From Colwellia sp. (GTDB lineage: Bacteria > Pseudomonadota > Gammaproteobacteria > Enterobacterales > Alteromonadaceae): a stretch of DNA of 64,000 bases. Of the stretch, positions 47,708 through 57,809 are shown in pieces. Below the pieces are notes generated by a model that was given only the letters and a program-made list of their open reading frames with translations, made no database searches and had not been told where the DNA came from. How positions within the stretch are numbered: position 1 is the stretch's first letter; every line of letters starts with the position of its first letter. The position numbers and the translations under genes were made by a program. The DNA lies in NCBI GenBank assembly GCA_026196955.1, contig JAPHTO010000031.1:82459-146458 (forward strand), read 5' to 3'.

Positions 47708-49702
47708 CTACCACTGATAACTTGCTGTCAACCTAACATCACGGGTTCTGCCGGGGTACATATCGTCTTCATAGTTTGAGGTAACGATGTAGCGTTTATC
47801 AAATAAGTTTTCAATATTGAGGCTAAATTGCCAAGCATCAAGGTTAACATAACCGCCTAAGTCTACCCTGACATAACCGGGTAAAGTGAAACTGTTAGCA
47901 TTATTACCATAGCGTGATGATAAACCAAACATACCAATATGCATACCAACACTGTTGTTAGGGTGTTGCCAATTTAATTGGCTTGAAAAACTGTTACGAG
48001 GAATATTAGCGGTGCTATTACCATGATGTGGGCTTAAAGTATTATCTAGTTCATTTTTTATGTGACTAAAACTAGTTTCTAACTGCCATTGCTGAGCAAT
48101 ATTATTTGTTAATGTGACTTCCAGCCCCTTTGACTCAATATTACCCGCCAATATTTTAAAATCAGGATCAACTGGGTCACGCGTTAATAAGTTACTTTGC
48201 GTTATTTGATATATTGCTGCACTTAGGTTGTGCTGTTGATTGAAAGCATACTCAACAGCCAGTTCAATTTGATTAGCTTTTTTAGGGTCAAAATATTGTT
48301 GGTTTCTATCTAAGCCGATATTTGGCTCGAATGACTGAGAAAAATTACTATAAAGCCTGATGTCATCGTTAATTTGATAAGCCGCACCTAAAAAGGACGT
48401 AACAGCTTTTTTATCTACCGAAACCTTATTATTAGTACGGTCGATAATTTTAAATGCAGAGCCACGTAAACCAAGCGATAACTGAAAATATTGATTGAAC
48501 TCCATGCTATCTAACAAATAAAAACTAGACTCTGTTTCATCAGAGCTAAAATCTCTAACAGAGTTAATAACTGTAGGCTCAGCAATACTATAATCAGGCG
48601 CGTAGGGATCTATAATAAATGTGCCTATACTGCGATCCATATGTTGGCCATTTTCATATTGATTATAATTATAACCCAGATGAAAATTATGACTTGCCCA
48701 GCTAGTTTTAAAGGTGTGTTCAAAATCGATCACTGCATTATGTTGCTTAGCTTCATTCTCTATATCAGCCCAATAACCCAGTAAATTTTCATTAGCCAGT
48801 TTGTAATAAAACCCCATCCAAACATCATCTCGGTCAAGATCAACCTGATTCAGTTTCACCGTTAGTTTGCTGTTTTCACCTAGCAAGTAATGCCAGTAAA
48901 TACTGCTACGCAAATAATCTCTGTTGCTATCAGTTGCTGGATAAACATAAGACTTGTCGTACAATATATTGTCGTCAATTCGAACAATACCAAACGTCCA
49001 TGGATTGGTTAATTGGTTATATTCAACCTCAAATGCTAATTGCTGCTTTGCAGATAACTCCCAGCCCAAATGTGCATAAAAGGTTTCTTTATCATCTTTG
49101 GCGTTTTCAATAAAACTGTTCGCCTGTTGCTTTACCAGCACGGCTCGATAATCAAGGCTATTGGTAATATTACCCGAGGTGTCTAGAGCAAGTTTGTATT
49201 TGTCAAAGCTGCCTAATGTGGCCGTTAACTTGGTTTGTGCTTCACTTTGAGGTTTTTTGGTATGATAAATTAACGTGCCGCCAGGTGCTGCGCCACCATA
49301 AAAAATACTTGAGTGTCCTTTTACTATTGATACTTGTTCAACCGTTTCAGGTGAGCGCATAAACATTCGCTGATTGTCTAGGTGGCCATTAACATAGATG
49401 TTTTTACGCCCTGTACTAAAGCCTCTTATAGATAAACCCGTTTCCATACCTGCGTTTGTAGTACTGGCAAAGACACTGGGGGTATAAGCTACAACATCTT
49501 CAATTTTATCAATATTAACTGCTAAAAACTCACTGATATTATCAACTGTTTTGTTGTTGATATAGTTATTGTCTTTGCTTGTTTTAGCCACAACCTCTAT
49601 CACTTCTATCAGCCTAGAGTCATCAATGGTTTCAGCTTGCAAGGATGGTGTAAAAGTAAAAAGTAGAACGCAAGAGATAGGTAATAAACTGGAGTTATGC
49701 AT
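47708..49702 (-). CDS. TonB-dependent siderophore-type receptor
   Basis: 664 residues. The signal peptide ends LQA (23), then come a TonB-box-like IEVIEVVA (31-38), a plug domain (about 45-160; IRGFSTGRKNIYVNG, GGAAPGGTLIY) and a 22-strand barrel ending in W after ASYQ. The plug resembles siderophore receptors (FhuA/FptA group). It imports a ferric chelate or similar ligand across the outer membrane, powered by TonB. It lies downstream of the kinase and AraC-regulator genes (44-nt gap) and before two PepSY genes, which supports an iron-chelate uptake and reduction locus. The ligand is unknown. Confidence 0.92.
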   Translation of the reverse strand: MHNSSLLPISCVLLFTFTPSLQAETIDDSRLIEVIEVVAKTSKDNNYINNKTVDNISEFLAVNIDKIEDVVAYTPSVFASTTNAGMETGLSIRGFSTGRKNIYVNGHLDNQRMFMRSPETVEQVSIVKGHSSIFYGGAAPGGTLIYHTKKPQSEAQTKLTATLGSFDKYKLALDTSGNITNSLDYRAVLVKQQANSFIENAKDDKETFYAHLGWELSAKQQLAFEVEYNQLTNPWTFGIVRIDDNILYDKSYVYPATDSNRDYLRSSIYWHYLLGENSKLTVKLNQVDLDRDDVWMGFYYKLANENLLGYWADIENEAKQHNAVIDFEHTFKTSWASHNFHLGYNYNQYENGQHMDRSIGTFIIDPYAPDYSIAEPTVINSVRDFSSDETESSFYLLDSMEFNQYFQLSLGLRGSAFKIIDRTNNKVSVDKKAVTSFLGAAYQINDDIRLYSNFSQSFEPNIGLDRNQQYFDPKKANQIELAVEYAFNQQHNLSAAIYQITQSNLLTRDPVDPDFKILAGNIESKGLEVTLTNNIAQQWQLETSFSHIKNELDNTLSPHHGNSTANIPRNSFSSQLNWQHPNNSVGMHIGMFGLSSRYGNNANSFTLPGYVRVDLGGYVNLDAWQFSLNIENLFDKRYIVTSNYEDDMYPGRTRDVRLTASYQW

Positions 49703-49746
49703 ATAAAAAGTCTTATTATTATAATTTAGGTTGATTCATTCAATGA

Positions 49747-50553
49747 TTATGACGCTGCTGCTAAACGCTTACTTTTCACGTACTGTAAGGGTGGCAAGCT
49801 ATATTTAGCTTTAAAGGCATTAGAGAAATTGCCTGAATTTGAGTAGCCTAACTGCTCTGCAACATGCTGAATAGGCTCCCCCAGAAATAATAATTTTTTT
49901 GCTTTATAGAGCCGATAACTAATCACATATTCCTGCGGCGTTACACTAAAGTGGCGGCTGATAAAGCTTTTAATTTTATTCGGACTTTGCTGCATACTGT
50001 TAACAATATCAGTCAGTGAGTAATCTGTTTTTATATATTTATTAATAGCTTCATGCCATGAGTTAAATAAATGCCATTCACTTGCACTAAATTTTAAACT
50101 GTTGATAATTATTTTTTCAGGCAGGCTTTGGTTATTTATGGGTTTAAGGTTAAGTAAAGCTTTTATTTGCAACTCAAGTAAATCATTGTTGTCATTATTT
50201 TTTTCCACAAAGCAAGTGGCATTTTTTAACGCTTGTATTTGAGTTGTCGCTTGGGCTGAGCCTGTCATAAATAAAATAGGTACATGTGGATCATACTTTT
50301 TTCGTACCTGATTAATAAAGGTTAAGCCATCCATAGGTTGCATTAACCAGTCAACAATTAATAAGCTGGGTTTGATGACAGCAAAATTTTTTAGCGCATC
50401 TAAAGCATTGTTAAATGCATGGCAGGTTATTTTTAAATCATGACAAAATTCTGATAAATAATCAGTCATAGCATGATTATCATCAACAATTAAAACAGAA
50501 TGGCTTTGGGTTTGGCTTACTTCAAATTCAGCAAATAATTTATCAAGATCCAT
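49747..50553 (-). CDS. Response regulator with AraC-type DNA-binding domain
   Basis: 268 residues. A receiver domain (about 18-135) has the acidic pair DD (24-25), the phospho-acceptor Asp68 (LLIVDW), Thr in FMTGSA and a conserved Lys (CFVEK). A linker then leads to an AraC HTH pair (about 165-265; FISRHFSVTPQEYVISYRL, VAEQLGYSNSGNFSNAFK). It starts one base after the stop of the kinase gene, so translation is surely coupled. It probably controls the TonB receptor gene 44 nt downstream. Confidence 0.92.
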   Translation of the reverse strand: MDLDKLFAEFEVSQTQSHSVLIVDDNHAMTDYLSEFCHDLKITCHAFNNALDALKNFAVIKPSLLIVDWLMQPMDGLTFINQVRKKYDPHVPILFMTGSAQATTQIQALKNATCFVEKNNDNNDLLELQIKALLNLKPINNQSLPEKIIINSLKFSASEWHLFNSWHEAINKYIKTDYSLTDIVNSMQQSPNKIKSFISRHFSVTPQEYVISYRLYKAKKLLFLGEPIQHVAEQLGYSNSGNFSNAFKAKYSLPPLQYVKSKRLAAAS

Positions 50554-50554
50554 C

Positions 50555-53500
50555 TTAAACTTCTAAAGGTATTTTTATTGTTACTACAGTACCACTGGGG
50601 TTGTTTTTATCAAAATTAATTTTACCGCCAATCTCATCAATAAGTTGCTTTGTGGTGGTTAACCCGACACCACTACCACTGTATTGGTGTCTATTTTCTC
50701 CACGATAATATAAGGTAAAAATATTAGTTAAATCTTTACTGGTAAAACCACAACCATTATCGCTAACTTCTACAACTAGAGAGCCAGAAATTTTGCTACT
50801 TTTGACTTGCACACTACCATTATATTGAGAAAATTTAATGGCATTTGACAGTACATTCTCTAAGATTAAGTATAAACATTTTTCACAGGCAAAAATATGA
50901 TCCAACTCAGTAATCGATGCATCATTAGTAAACACTAATGATATATTTTTGCCGATAGCCACGTCTGTCATTAAGGCATCAATTTTCATGAGTGTGGCGA
51001 GTACGTATTGTTTACTGCTAATTTTTACTATAGGTTGTTGCTTGGTTAAAACAATGAACTCATCAATAAGCGATGATATTTCATTTAAAGCACTAGATAA
51101 CTTATTGTTCTTTCTTTCAAGACTGGCTTTGTCAATATCAGCATTATTGGTTAACAGTGTAGCCATTTGTTTTGATAAACCACGGCAGGCAAATACAGGT
51201 GATTTAAAACTATGCTGAATTTGTAAATATAAACTCTGCTTAAACAACAAGTGCTGCTCTATTTCATCTTTTTGAGTCGCAATTACTTTGTGATTTGCCA
51301 GTATTTCATTATTGAACTTTCGCATAAATCGATAACGAATAAAAAGCGTTAAAGCCAACGAGAATAAAATAAGATAGCCTACTATTGCCCACCAACTTAA
51401 AAGTGGATGTGGCTGTTTAGTGACTTGAATAGTGTTATTAGCTTTGGATGATAATGGTATAGGATATGAACCACTTTTTATATTGCTTAAGTTGATATTG
51501 GTGTTGAAATCGATACTTTCTAATGGGACAGTAAGAGCAAAGTATGGGTTACTCAATTGCAACTCAATTTTTTCCCCTTTCCAACCAAGAAAAAAATCCT
51601 TAGCAAGAAAAACAGCTTCATTGTTGGTCAAAGGCAAGGTATCCCATAAAGAGTAACTTTTCTGTTCAAATTGTAAACGAGACACTAAACGATCTTTTAA
51701 TAATGATTCACTTTGCTCAAGCGATTCTGGCTTAAATATGACAAAACCGTTAATAGTCCCTAACAGGAATTCTCCTTGGCTATTTTTTAAACTAGCATTT
51801 AGGTTGTACTCATTACTGGCAAAACCATGCCTTTCAACAAACTTATTAGCTACTCTTGAAGAGATATTGTAACGATATAGACCATTATTTGAAGTGATCC
51901 AAAAAAAACTTTCATCGTCTTGTATCAAGCTATAAGCATTGCCTTGAGTTATACCAATGAAGTCAAAGTTTTCATCAGTGATATTAAACTCATAAACACC
52001 ACCATCACTAGCAATTAAAAAGCGATCATTTATTAAATGATGAATATTAAATATCCAAGGGGATTGTAAGCTTGAGTTTTTATGCGAGTAGTTTTTAAAG
52101 CTATAGTTATTCAAATCGAGAATACTTAAACCTTTTGCGGTACCAATCCATAATTTATTGTTATGTGAGTACAAGGTATAAATTTCAGAATCCACCAAAC
52201 CATCCTTTTTATACCAACTTTGCCATTGCTCATTGTCCAAGTTTAATTGATGAAGCCCCGCTGTAGTCGCAAGCCAAATACTATTATCATTTTGAACGAG
52301 TTTATAAATAAAAGTTTCGCCAACTGGTGAGTTTTTAGCATGGTAATGCTGAATAACCTTATGGCTACTTAAGCTTATTTGATATAAGCCATTACGTGTT
52401 GCTGCCCAAACGAAACCGGGAGTAATTAAAGTGTCGTAAACCGTATTTTCCTGTAACTCTGGCAATAAAAAAGCAAGGTTATTATCAAAAATATACAGGC
52501 CTTTTTGTGTTCCAATCCAATATTTATGCTTAGACTCCTCACTAAAGCTTAATATATAGTTATTAAAAGCAGTATTCTTTGCAGAGCGATAAATAGCTAC
52601 CTTATCCCTTTGAATGTTAGTAACAGACAAGCCTTTATTAGTACCAACCCAAATACGACCATCTTCATCAGTCAATAAACTGCGGATCCAGTTGTCCGTT
52701 AGACTATGTGAACTGGCATTGTGCGCCTGAAAGTTTTCCCAGCCCTTGGTAAAGTCAATATCTACACTTGTTTTTGAGTTTCTATGACGGCTTAAACCAT
52801 TACTAGTGCCAAGCCAAATATCACCATTCTCATCTTGAGCAATAGCCAATACTCGATTGCTTGCTAGAGTAGAAGGGATGTTTTTATCATGATAAATATG
52901 CCCTATTTTTCCTTGATAACTAGTCTTTTCAAGGTTTAGGTAATGCACGCCATAATAAGAGGCTATCCATAATTTATTATAGCTATCAATATATAATTTT
53001 CGTATCGCATTTCCTGCTAAATGTTTGGTATCAACTTGGTGATAGTGAATGTAGTGCTCTAGTTTTTTGCTAGTCTTTGAGCGCTTTCCTTCAAGATTAA
53101 ACTCAAACAAACCAGTATTAGTACCTAACCAAACCGTTTGTTTAGCCTTATCAAAAGCTAGGGAACGAATTTCACTGCTACATCGCTTCGGTGCTGATAA
53201 AATTTGACAGAAAGAGCTGTTAACTGTGCTGCTTTTACCATAATAATCAACAAGTCTATTGTCGAAATCCAATATAATAAGACCAATATCACTACCTAGC
53301 CAAACCTGCTGATTGACTTCAATAACACTATAAATTACTGCATCTTTTACGTGCGGATAACTTTTCTCACCTGTAAAAAGGTTAATTACCACTAAACCAT
53401 CCGTTGTAGCCACATAGAGCTGTTTGTTGATAATTTTAATATCACGAATATAGCGATATTTAGGCAATTGGCTGGCACTTAAGGGCACTAGCTCTATAAC

Positions 53501-53701
53501 GTTACCATCAAAGCGATGCAAGCCATCTTGTGTCCCTATCCAAGTAAAGCCAAAGGGGTCTTTAGCTAAGCTATAAACGGAGGCTTGATTTAAACCTTGC
53601 TCAAGCGACAAATTATTAAAATAAAGATCTCTTTGTACCGCAACACTATTCAATGAAATAAGTAACAAGAAAAAGCTAAAGGTAAAATGCAATAGGCGCA
53701 T
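50555..53701 (-). CDS. Propeller-type sensor histidine kinase
   Basis: 1048 residues: signal peptide (ends SVA, 22), about fourteen propeller blades (25-660; many IWxGTxxGL and LWIGT units), a shortened Y_Y_Y-like domain (about 670-755), a membrane helix (about 765-785), a dimerisation helix and a HATPase domain. The H-box is unusual, IQHSFKSPVF (His830), but has the His. The ATPase keeps ENVLSNAIKF (Asn949, Asn953), DNGCGF and GSGVGL, so it should be active. It pairs with the REC-AraC gene directly after it, together equal to an HTCS cut in two. Confidence 0.88.
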   Translation of the reverse strand: MRLLHFTFSFFLLLISLNSVAVQRDLYFNNLSLEQGLNQASVYSLAKDPFGFTWIGTQDGLHRFDGNVIELVPLSASQLPKYRYIRDIKIINKQLYVATTDGLVVINLFTGEKSYPHVKDAVIYSVIEVNQQVWLGSDIGLIILDFDNRLVDYYGKSSTVNSSFCQILSAPKRCSSEIRSLAFDKAKQTVWLGTNTGLFEFNLEGKRSKTSKKLEHYIHYHQVDTKHLAGNAIRKLYIDSYNKLWIASYYGVHYLNLEKTSYQGKIGHIYHDKNIPSTLASNRVLAIAQDENGDIWLGTSNGLSRHRNSKTSVDIDFTKGWENFQAHNASSHSLTDNWIRSLLTDEDGRIWVGTNKGLSVTNIQRDKVAIYRSAKNTAFNNYILSFSEESKHKYWIGTQKGLYIFDNNLAFLLPELQENTVYDTLITPGFVWAATRNGLYQISLSSHKVIQHYHAKNSPVGETFIYKLVQNDNSIWLATTAGLHQLNLDNEQWQSWYKKDGLVDSEIYTLYSHNNKLWIGTAKGLSILDLNNYSFKNYSHKNSSLQSPWIFNIHHLINDRFLIASDGGVYEFNITDENFDFIGITQGNAYSLIQDDESFFWITSNNGLYRYNISSRVANKFVERHGFASNEYNLNASLKNSQGEFLLGTINGFVIFKPESLEQSESLLKDRLVSRLQFEQKSYSLWDTLPLTNNEAVFLAKDFFLGWKGEKIELQLSNPYFALTVPLESIDFNTNINLSNIKSGSYPIPLSSKANNTIQVTKQPHPLLSWWAIVGYLILFSLALTLFIRYRFMRKFNNEILANHKVIATQKDEIEQHLLFKQSLYLQIQHSFKSPVFACRGLSKQMATLLTNNADIDKASLERKNNKLSSALNEISSLIDEFIVLTKQQPIVKISSKQYVLATLMKIDALMTDVAIGKNISLVFTNDASITELDHIFACEKCLYLILENVLSNAIKFSQYNGSVQVKSSKISGSLVVEVSDNGCGFTSKDLTNIFTLYYRGENRHQYSGSGVGLTTTKQLIDEIGGKINFDKNNPSGTVVTIKIPLEV

Positions 53702-53951
53702 GTTTTTATTCAGTTTATTTAATTACACAGATAATAAAGCAGCATTATGCATAAAAAAACACCTAACCGTAACTATTAAAGTTACCCTTTTTTTTGTGAA
53801 GATCTGCTACTTTTTGTCAATTATTGCCGCAAGGCATGATACACCTTGATGTTATCGCCTTTTTGTACTTTTAACTCTTTAAGATAATAATGTCGCTAAA
53901 GTTTATATAACTTATTGTATTTTAATTTTAAAGGATAAAAAGGATCGTTAA

Positions 53952-56900
53952 ATGCACTTTAAAAAATCTCTAATAGCCCTAACCCTAATGTCTACGCTTA
54001 CCGCTTGTGGCTCTGATAACTCAACTCCTGAGCCAATAACACCACCGCCACCACCTCCCGCTCCTGTAGAAACAGTAGTTGATGGTAAGGGTATAAAAGG
54101 TGTTTTAACTAATGCGGTGGTCACTGTGTATAAGTTTGTAGATGGCACCCCTGTAGCATTAACGGACCAAGAATTAACCGATGCCAATCTTATTACTGAT
54201 GGCGAAGGTAATTATTCTTTCACCGTTGTAGATTACGATGGTCCAATTAAAGTAGAGTTATCACCACGCCCAGCCGATGCAGACAATCCAGAAAATAATA
54301 CAACCATGACCTGTGATGCTCCAGCAGGTTGTGGCGATACAGCTTACGCTGAGCAAATTGATTTATCCATTGCTGATGATAGTTTTAAACTCGCTTCTAT
54401 CTCAGTAGTAGATAGTAACAGTAATGGTGAAGTAAAAATGAATGTTTCTGCATTAACCCATTTAGCAGCAGCATTAATTGAAGCTGATGATAATGGTGTT
54501 AGTGCCGACTCAATTACAGAAAAATCGGCACAAATTGCCAGCACTTTTGGCATTGAAGGCGATATTACTCTATTAGAGCCAACGGTAACTGATGATGCAG
54601 CAGCAGTTGCAGGTGAAGACAACCAAGAAGAGCTTAGATACGGTTTGATCAATGCAGGCATAATGGCAGCAATATTTAGCGATGATACCGCAGTGTTATC
54701 AACTAGGCTTGCAGAAGTAGCCACAGACTTGGTCGAAAATGACGGTGCACTTTTAGTAAACCAAGATGAAGATGACGGTTTTGAATTAGCGCTTGCTGAG
54801 GTACTTGAAGGAGCAGCAGAAGCTGCACAAACTGTCAATGAAGCAATTGCAGAAAATGAAGAGCTAACCTCAACAATTGATTTATCACAAGCGCAAGTTA
54901 ATTTTGCAAACGAGCAAGCCTACCAAGAAGCCAATGTTGGCGATGATGGCCGTGCTGAAGTCGTTGTTGATGTACCGACAGAAGGTGATGCTGTCGCTAA
55001 AGCCAAGGCTATGGTTGGAGATGTGCGCCTTTTTTCTCATTTATTTGATGAAGAAACAGACCAGGGCGCTGGCATTAAAAGCCAAGGTGACGAGTATGTA
55101 CTTTTATTAGAAGAAGCAGGCTTAATGGTTGAGACTGAAGCTGAGAGTTTTGAATTGCTTGCTCAACTTAGTGATGCCTTGTCTAGTGTAAGCATGGCAT
55201 ATGATGCTGGCACTATTAGCAAAGAAGCAGCTGCTGCAGGTATCAATATAGCAACCTATATCGAAGGAGCAACAGGTACTATCACTTTTGATGAAGAAAC
55301 TGCAACTGGCGGTATTATTTTCAACGTCGATGCCACATCAGGTAGTGAAAAAGTTAAGCTAAACACTTCCGCTGATTTTTCAGAAGATAATAAAAGTATT
55401 ACGCTCTCCTTTGATGGCTTACTTGAATCCGCTGGCGCCTTATTTACCTTAAATGAAGGTAGTTTTGCTAAAGTGAGCTTAGATACAGCAGCCTCACGTG
55501 AAGCATTTGACAATGATACTTATGAAGGTGAAATTGTTTCTGGTGAGTTAGAACTAGCATTATCATTAGCACAAAAAGCAACAGATACAGTTCCAAATCC
55601 AGTGACCTTTGAAGGTATAATAAAAACTAAGCTACTGCCAGTAAAAGAGCGAGTGCTTAATGAACAGTGGGACTGGGACGAACAAATTGAGCAAAATATA
55701 GTTAATTATGGTCGCCCTGAATTAGAAACCCTTGTCTTACCTGAAACATTAAGTTTAAGCGGTGCTTTTAGTTCACTTGAAGGTGATTTAATTAAGGCAA
55801 CGTTAACTGTCAATATTGATGATTTAGCCGATTATCAAGCACCTGACTTTAAGTACATAGGTAAAGAGGTTGCAGATACTGTTAACTTTACTTTTTCTAA
55901 TGATCTAAATACTGTAGTAATTAGCGAAGCAGATAAGGTTTCTGACTTTCAACAATCTGTAGAAACACGAGTATTTACCCCGAGTCAACAAGCCGGTGAA
56001 TGGACAGCCACGAGCTCAGTTGTTACTGCAAATGCTGAAGAGCATTACTGGGTCACAGGTATTGAGCGTAAAATTATCACTAAGCGCTTCGACTCTGGAT
56101 TAGAAGAACAAGGGGTACTTTATACACGTGCTTATATTACTGGCGAAGAAGAAGATAACTTTGGGGTAAAATCTGTACGTATAACGCCTGTCGACCATGA
56201 TGATAATGGCACAACAGATGCTTATAATTTTGAAATCATTAGTCACTGGGATGGGAAGAATTATAATGGTACTAGCCTTGATACTTTAGTGGACTCAGAG
56301 GGTAATTTATTAACGAGTGATGGTAATCCTCATGCTTGGGATACAGCATGGCATGCTGGTGAATATAGTAGCATTGATGAATTTATAGAGACTAATTCCT
56401 ATCAATTAATAGCCAACCCACTTACCGTGAGTAATGGTGCAGAATTGTTAGCACAGACCATTACCAACTGGTGGGGTAACCAACGTAGTTTAACTATTGA
56501 TGAACTCGGTCAGGTTACTTTCTTCTTTAATGAAGAAGAGTTAACTGGTATTGCCGCAGGTGAGTTCAATGAGCTTAATCCAACCGCTTATTTGACGCAG
56601 CCGTTGATCAAAGATGCATTCTCTATTGCAGTTAGTGAAGATGCAAATACAGTCACGCTTGAAAGCGAGCATATCACAAGAACTTATACTGTTGACTATA
56701 CCAGCTCTGGAAACTTTGCCTTTAATAGAGAAACGATTAATAGTGAAGGTGATGCATACTTAGATAATAGAGTCTATGCAACAAAGGATGTAGGGTTAGA
56801 TGTAGCAGAAGTAACTATTTTAAGAACCACCAATTATGATGATCAACTACATTACAGATTCACTCGAATTACGCCAGTAGACGAAAATGATGATGGTAAT

Positions 56901-57638
56901 GCAGATTACTTAAGTGGTTCCTATCTATTCAGTGAATATATCAATGAAGATGGCGTGTTAACTGATGAAGATGGTGAACCATTACTAGAATCTACATATT
57001 ATTTTGCTCGCTCCTACGAGGAAGCAGAACACCATTGGAATTCACCATTTAATCCATTTACTATCACTAATGCTTTAGAGGCCTACAAGGCATGGATAGT
57101 CAATGCCCGTGGTTATTCATTATATGAATATGTTGATGGCATCGGCTCGATTGAAACAACACTATCATCGGAAGAAGTTGACGCTCTAGCGGCCAATAGC
57201 ACCACGATGTTTGACGCTATCAACACTGAAGCGGACTCTCGTGATTCACTAGAAAACGAAGAAACCTTCCTTGATATTAACGCGGCATTAACACTAGAAG
57301 CTATCTTAGGTGACTATCAAGTGAAGCTACAACTTTCCGGTGAAAGAGCCGCACTTGAAGATGGCGCTTTTGATCTTACTATGAGCTATCGTTTACCAGG
57401 TGAAGAATCACAGCGTTCATTTACTGTGCATTACAATACTGAGGAAGAAGGCCAGTTAACGGCGAATAACTTTGAAGGGGTAGTATTAGTACTTACAGAG
57501 CCTGAAGAGGACGCGGAAGGAACACAAGTAATAGGTCAAATACTTGTTGGGCCTACAGCAATTGTTGCAGCAACCATTGAAGATAGGGATGGTTTAATTG
57601 TTATTGTTTATAGTGACGAAACAACTGAAAGCTTATAA
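53952..57638 (+). CDS. Large outer-surface lipoprotein of unknown function
   Basis: 1228 residues. The lipobox is LTAC (Cys19), followed by a proline-rich spacer (PPPPPP, about 33-38). A carboxypeptidase-regulatory-like segment (about 48-120) comes next, then long acidic regions. Three aspartate-rich loops (VDSNSNGEVKM, VDHDDNGTTD, VDENDDGNAD) look like calcium-binding EF-hand or dockerin-like motifs. Several copies of a repeated RITPVD(H/E)xDxG style motif are seen in the second half. No enzyme site is visible. It has its own terminator. I do not recognise a family; cell-surface attachment or calcium binding is a guess. Confidence 0.8.
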   Translation: MHFKKSLIALTLMSTLTACGSDNSTPEPITPPPPPPAPVETVVDGKGIKGVLTNAVVTVYKFVDGTPVALTDQELTDANLITDGEGNYSFTVVDYDGPIKVELSPRPADADNPENNTTMTCDAPAGCGDTAYAEQIDLSIADDSFKLASISVVDSNSNGEVKMNVSALTHLAAALIEADDNGVSADSITEKSAQIASTFGIEGDITLLEPTVTDDAAAVAGEDNQEELRYGLINAGIMAAIFSDDTAVLSTRLAEVATDLVENDGALLVNQDEDDGFELALAEVLEGAAEAAQTVNEAIAENEELTSTIDLSQAQVNFANEQAYQEANVGDDGRAEVVVDVPTEGDAVAKAKAMVGDVRLFSHLFDEETDQGAGIKSQGDEYVLLLEEAGLMVETEAESFELLAQLSDALSSVSMAYDAGTISKEAAAAGINIATYIEGATGTITFDEETATGGIIFNVDATSGSEKVKLNTSADFSEDNKSITLSFDGLLESAGALFTLNEGSFAKVSLDTAASREAFDNDTYEGEIVSGELELALSLAQKATDTVPNPVTFEGIIKTKLLPVKERVLNEQWDWDEQIEQNIVNYGRPELETLVLPETLSLSGAFSSLEGDLIKATLTVNIDDLADYQAPDFKYIGKEVADTVNFTFSNDLNTVVISEADKVSDFQQSVETRVFTPSQQAGEWTATSSVVTANAEEHYWVTGIERKIITKRFDSGLEEQGVLYTRAYITGEEEDNFGVKSVRITPVDHDDNGTTDAYNFEIISHWDGKNYNGTSLDTLVDSEGNLLTSDGNPHAWDTAWHAGEYSSIDEFIETNSYQLIANPLTVSNGAELLAQTITNWWGNQRSLTIDELGQVTFFFNEEELTGIAAGEFNELNPTAYLTQPLIKDAFSIAVSEDANTVTLESEHITRTYTVDYTSSGNFAFNRETINSEGDAYLDNRVYATKDVGLDVAEVTILRTTNYDDQLHYRFTRITPVDENDDGNADYLSGSYLFSEYINEDGVLTDEDGEPLLESTYYFARSYEEAEHHWNSPFNPFTITNALEAYKAWIVNARGYSLYEYVDGIGSIETTLSSEEVDALAANSTTMFDAINTEADSRDSLENEETFLDINAALTLEAILGDYQVKLQLSGERAALEDGAFDLTMSYRLPGEESQRSFTVHYNTEEEGQLTANNFEGVVLVLTEPEEDAEGTQVIGQILVGPTAIVAATIEDRDGLIVIVYSDETTESL

Positions 57639-57710
57639 TGAGCATTGGTTTCTAAACCGTTAAACAGAAAAACAGAAAAACAAGTTAAGAAAACTTAACT
57701 TAAAGTGAAT

Positions 57711-57734
57711 ATGCCAGTCAGTAATGACTGGCAT
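57711..57734 (+). terminator. Terminator of the large lipoprotein gene
   Basis: ATGCCAGTCA and TGACTGGCAT form a perfect 10-bp stem with a GTAA loop, followed by TTATCTTTT. It lies 72 nt past the stop and 76 nt before the next gene. Confidence 0.85.
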
Positions 57735-57809
57735 TTATCTTTTAAGCTGGTTAACTTATAAAAACTTCTACAATCTGGTTCTTATTTATCAGCAACAAAA
57801 GGAAAAAAT

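Noticed and set aside
50553..50557. Frameshift breaking a single HTCS gene into kinase and regulator
   Set aside because: The kinase ends with a normal ATPase-domain terminus and the regulator begins with its own ATG and a natural N-terminus, so two true genes are more likely.
53728..53750. Fur-box-like GATAAT...CATTAT before the propeller kinase gene
   Set aside because: Aligned to the 19-bp Fur consensus it matches fewer than half the positions.
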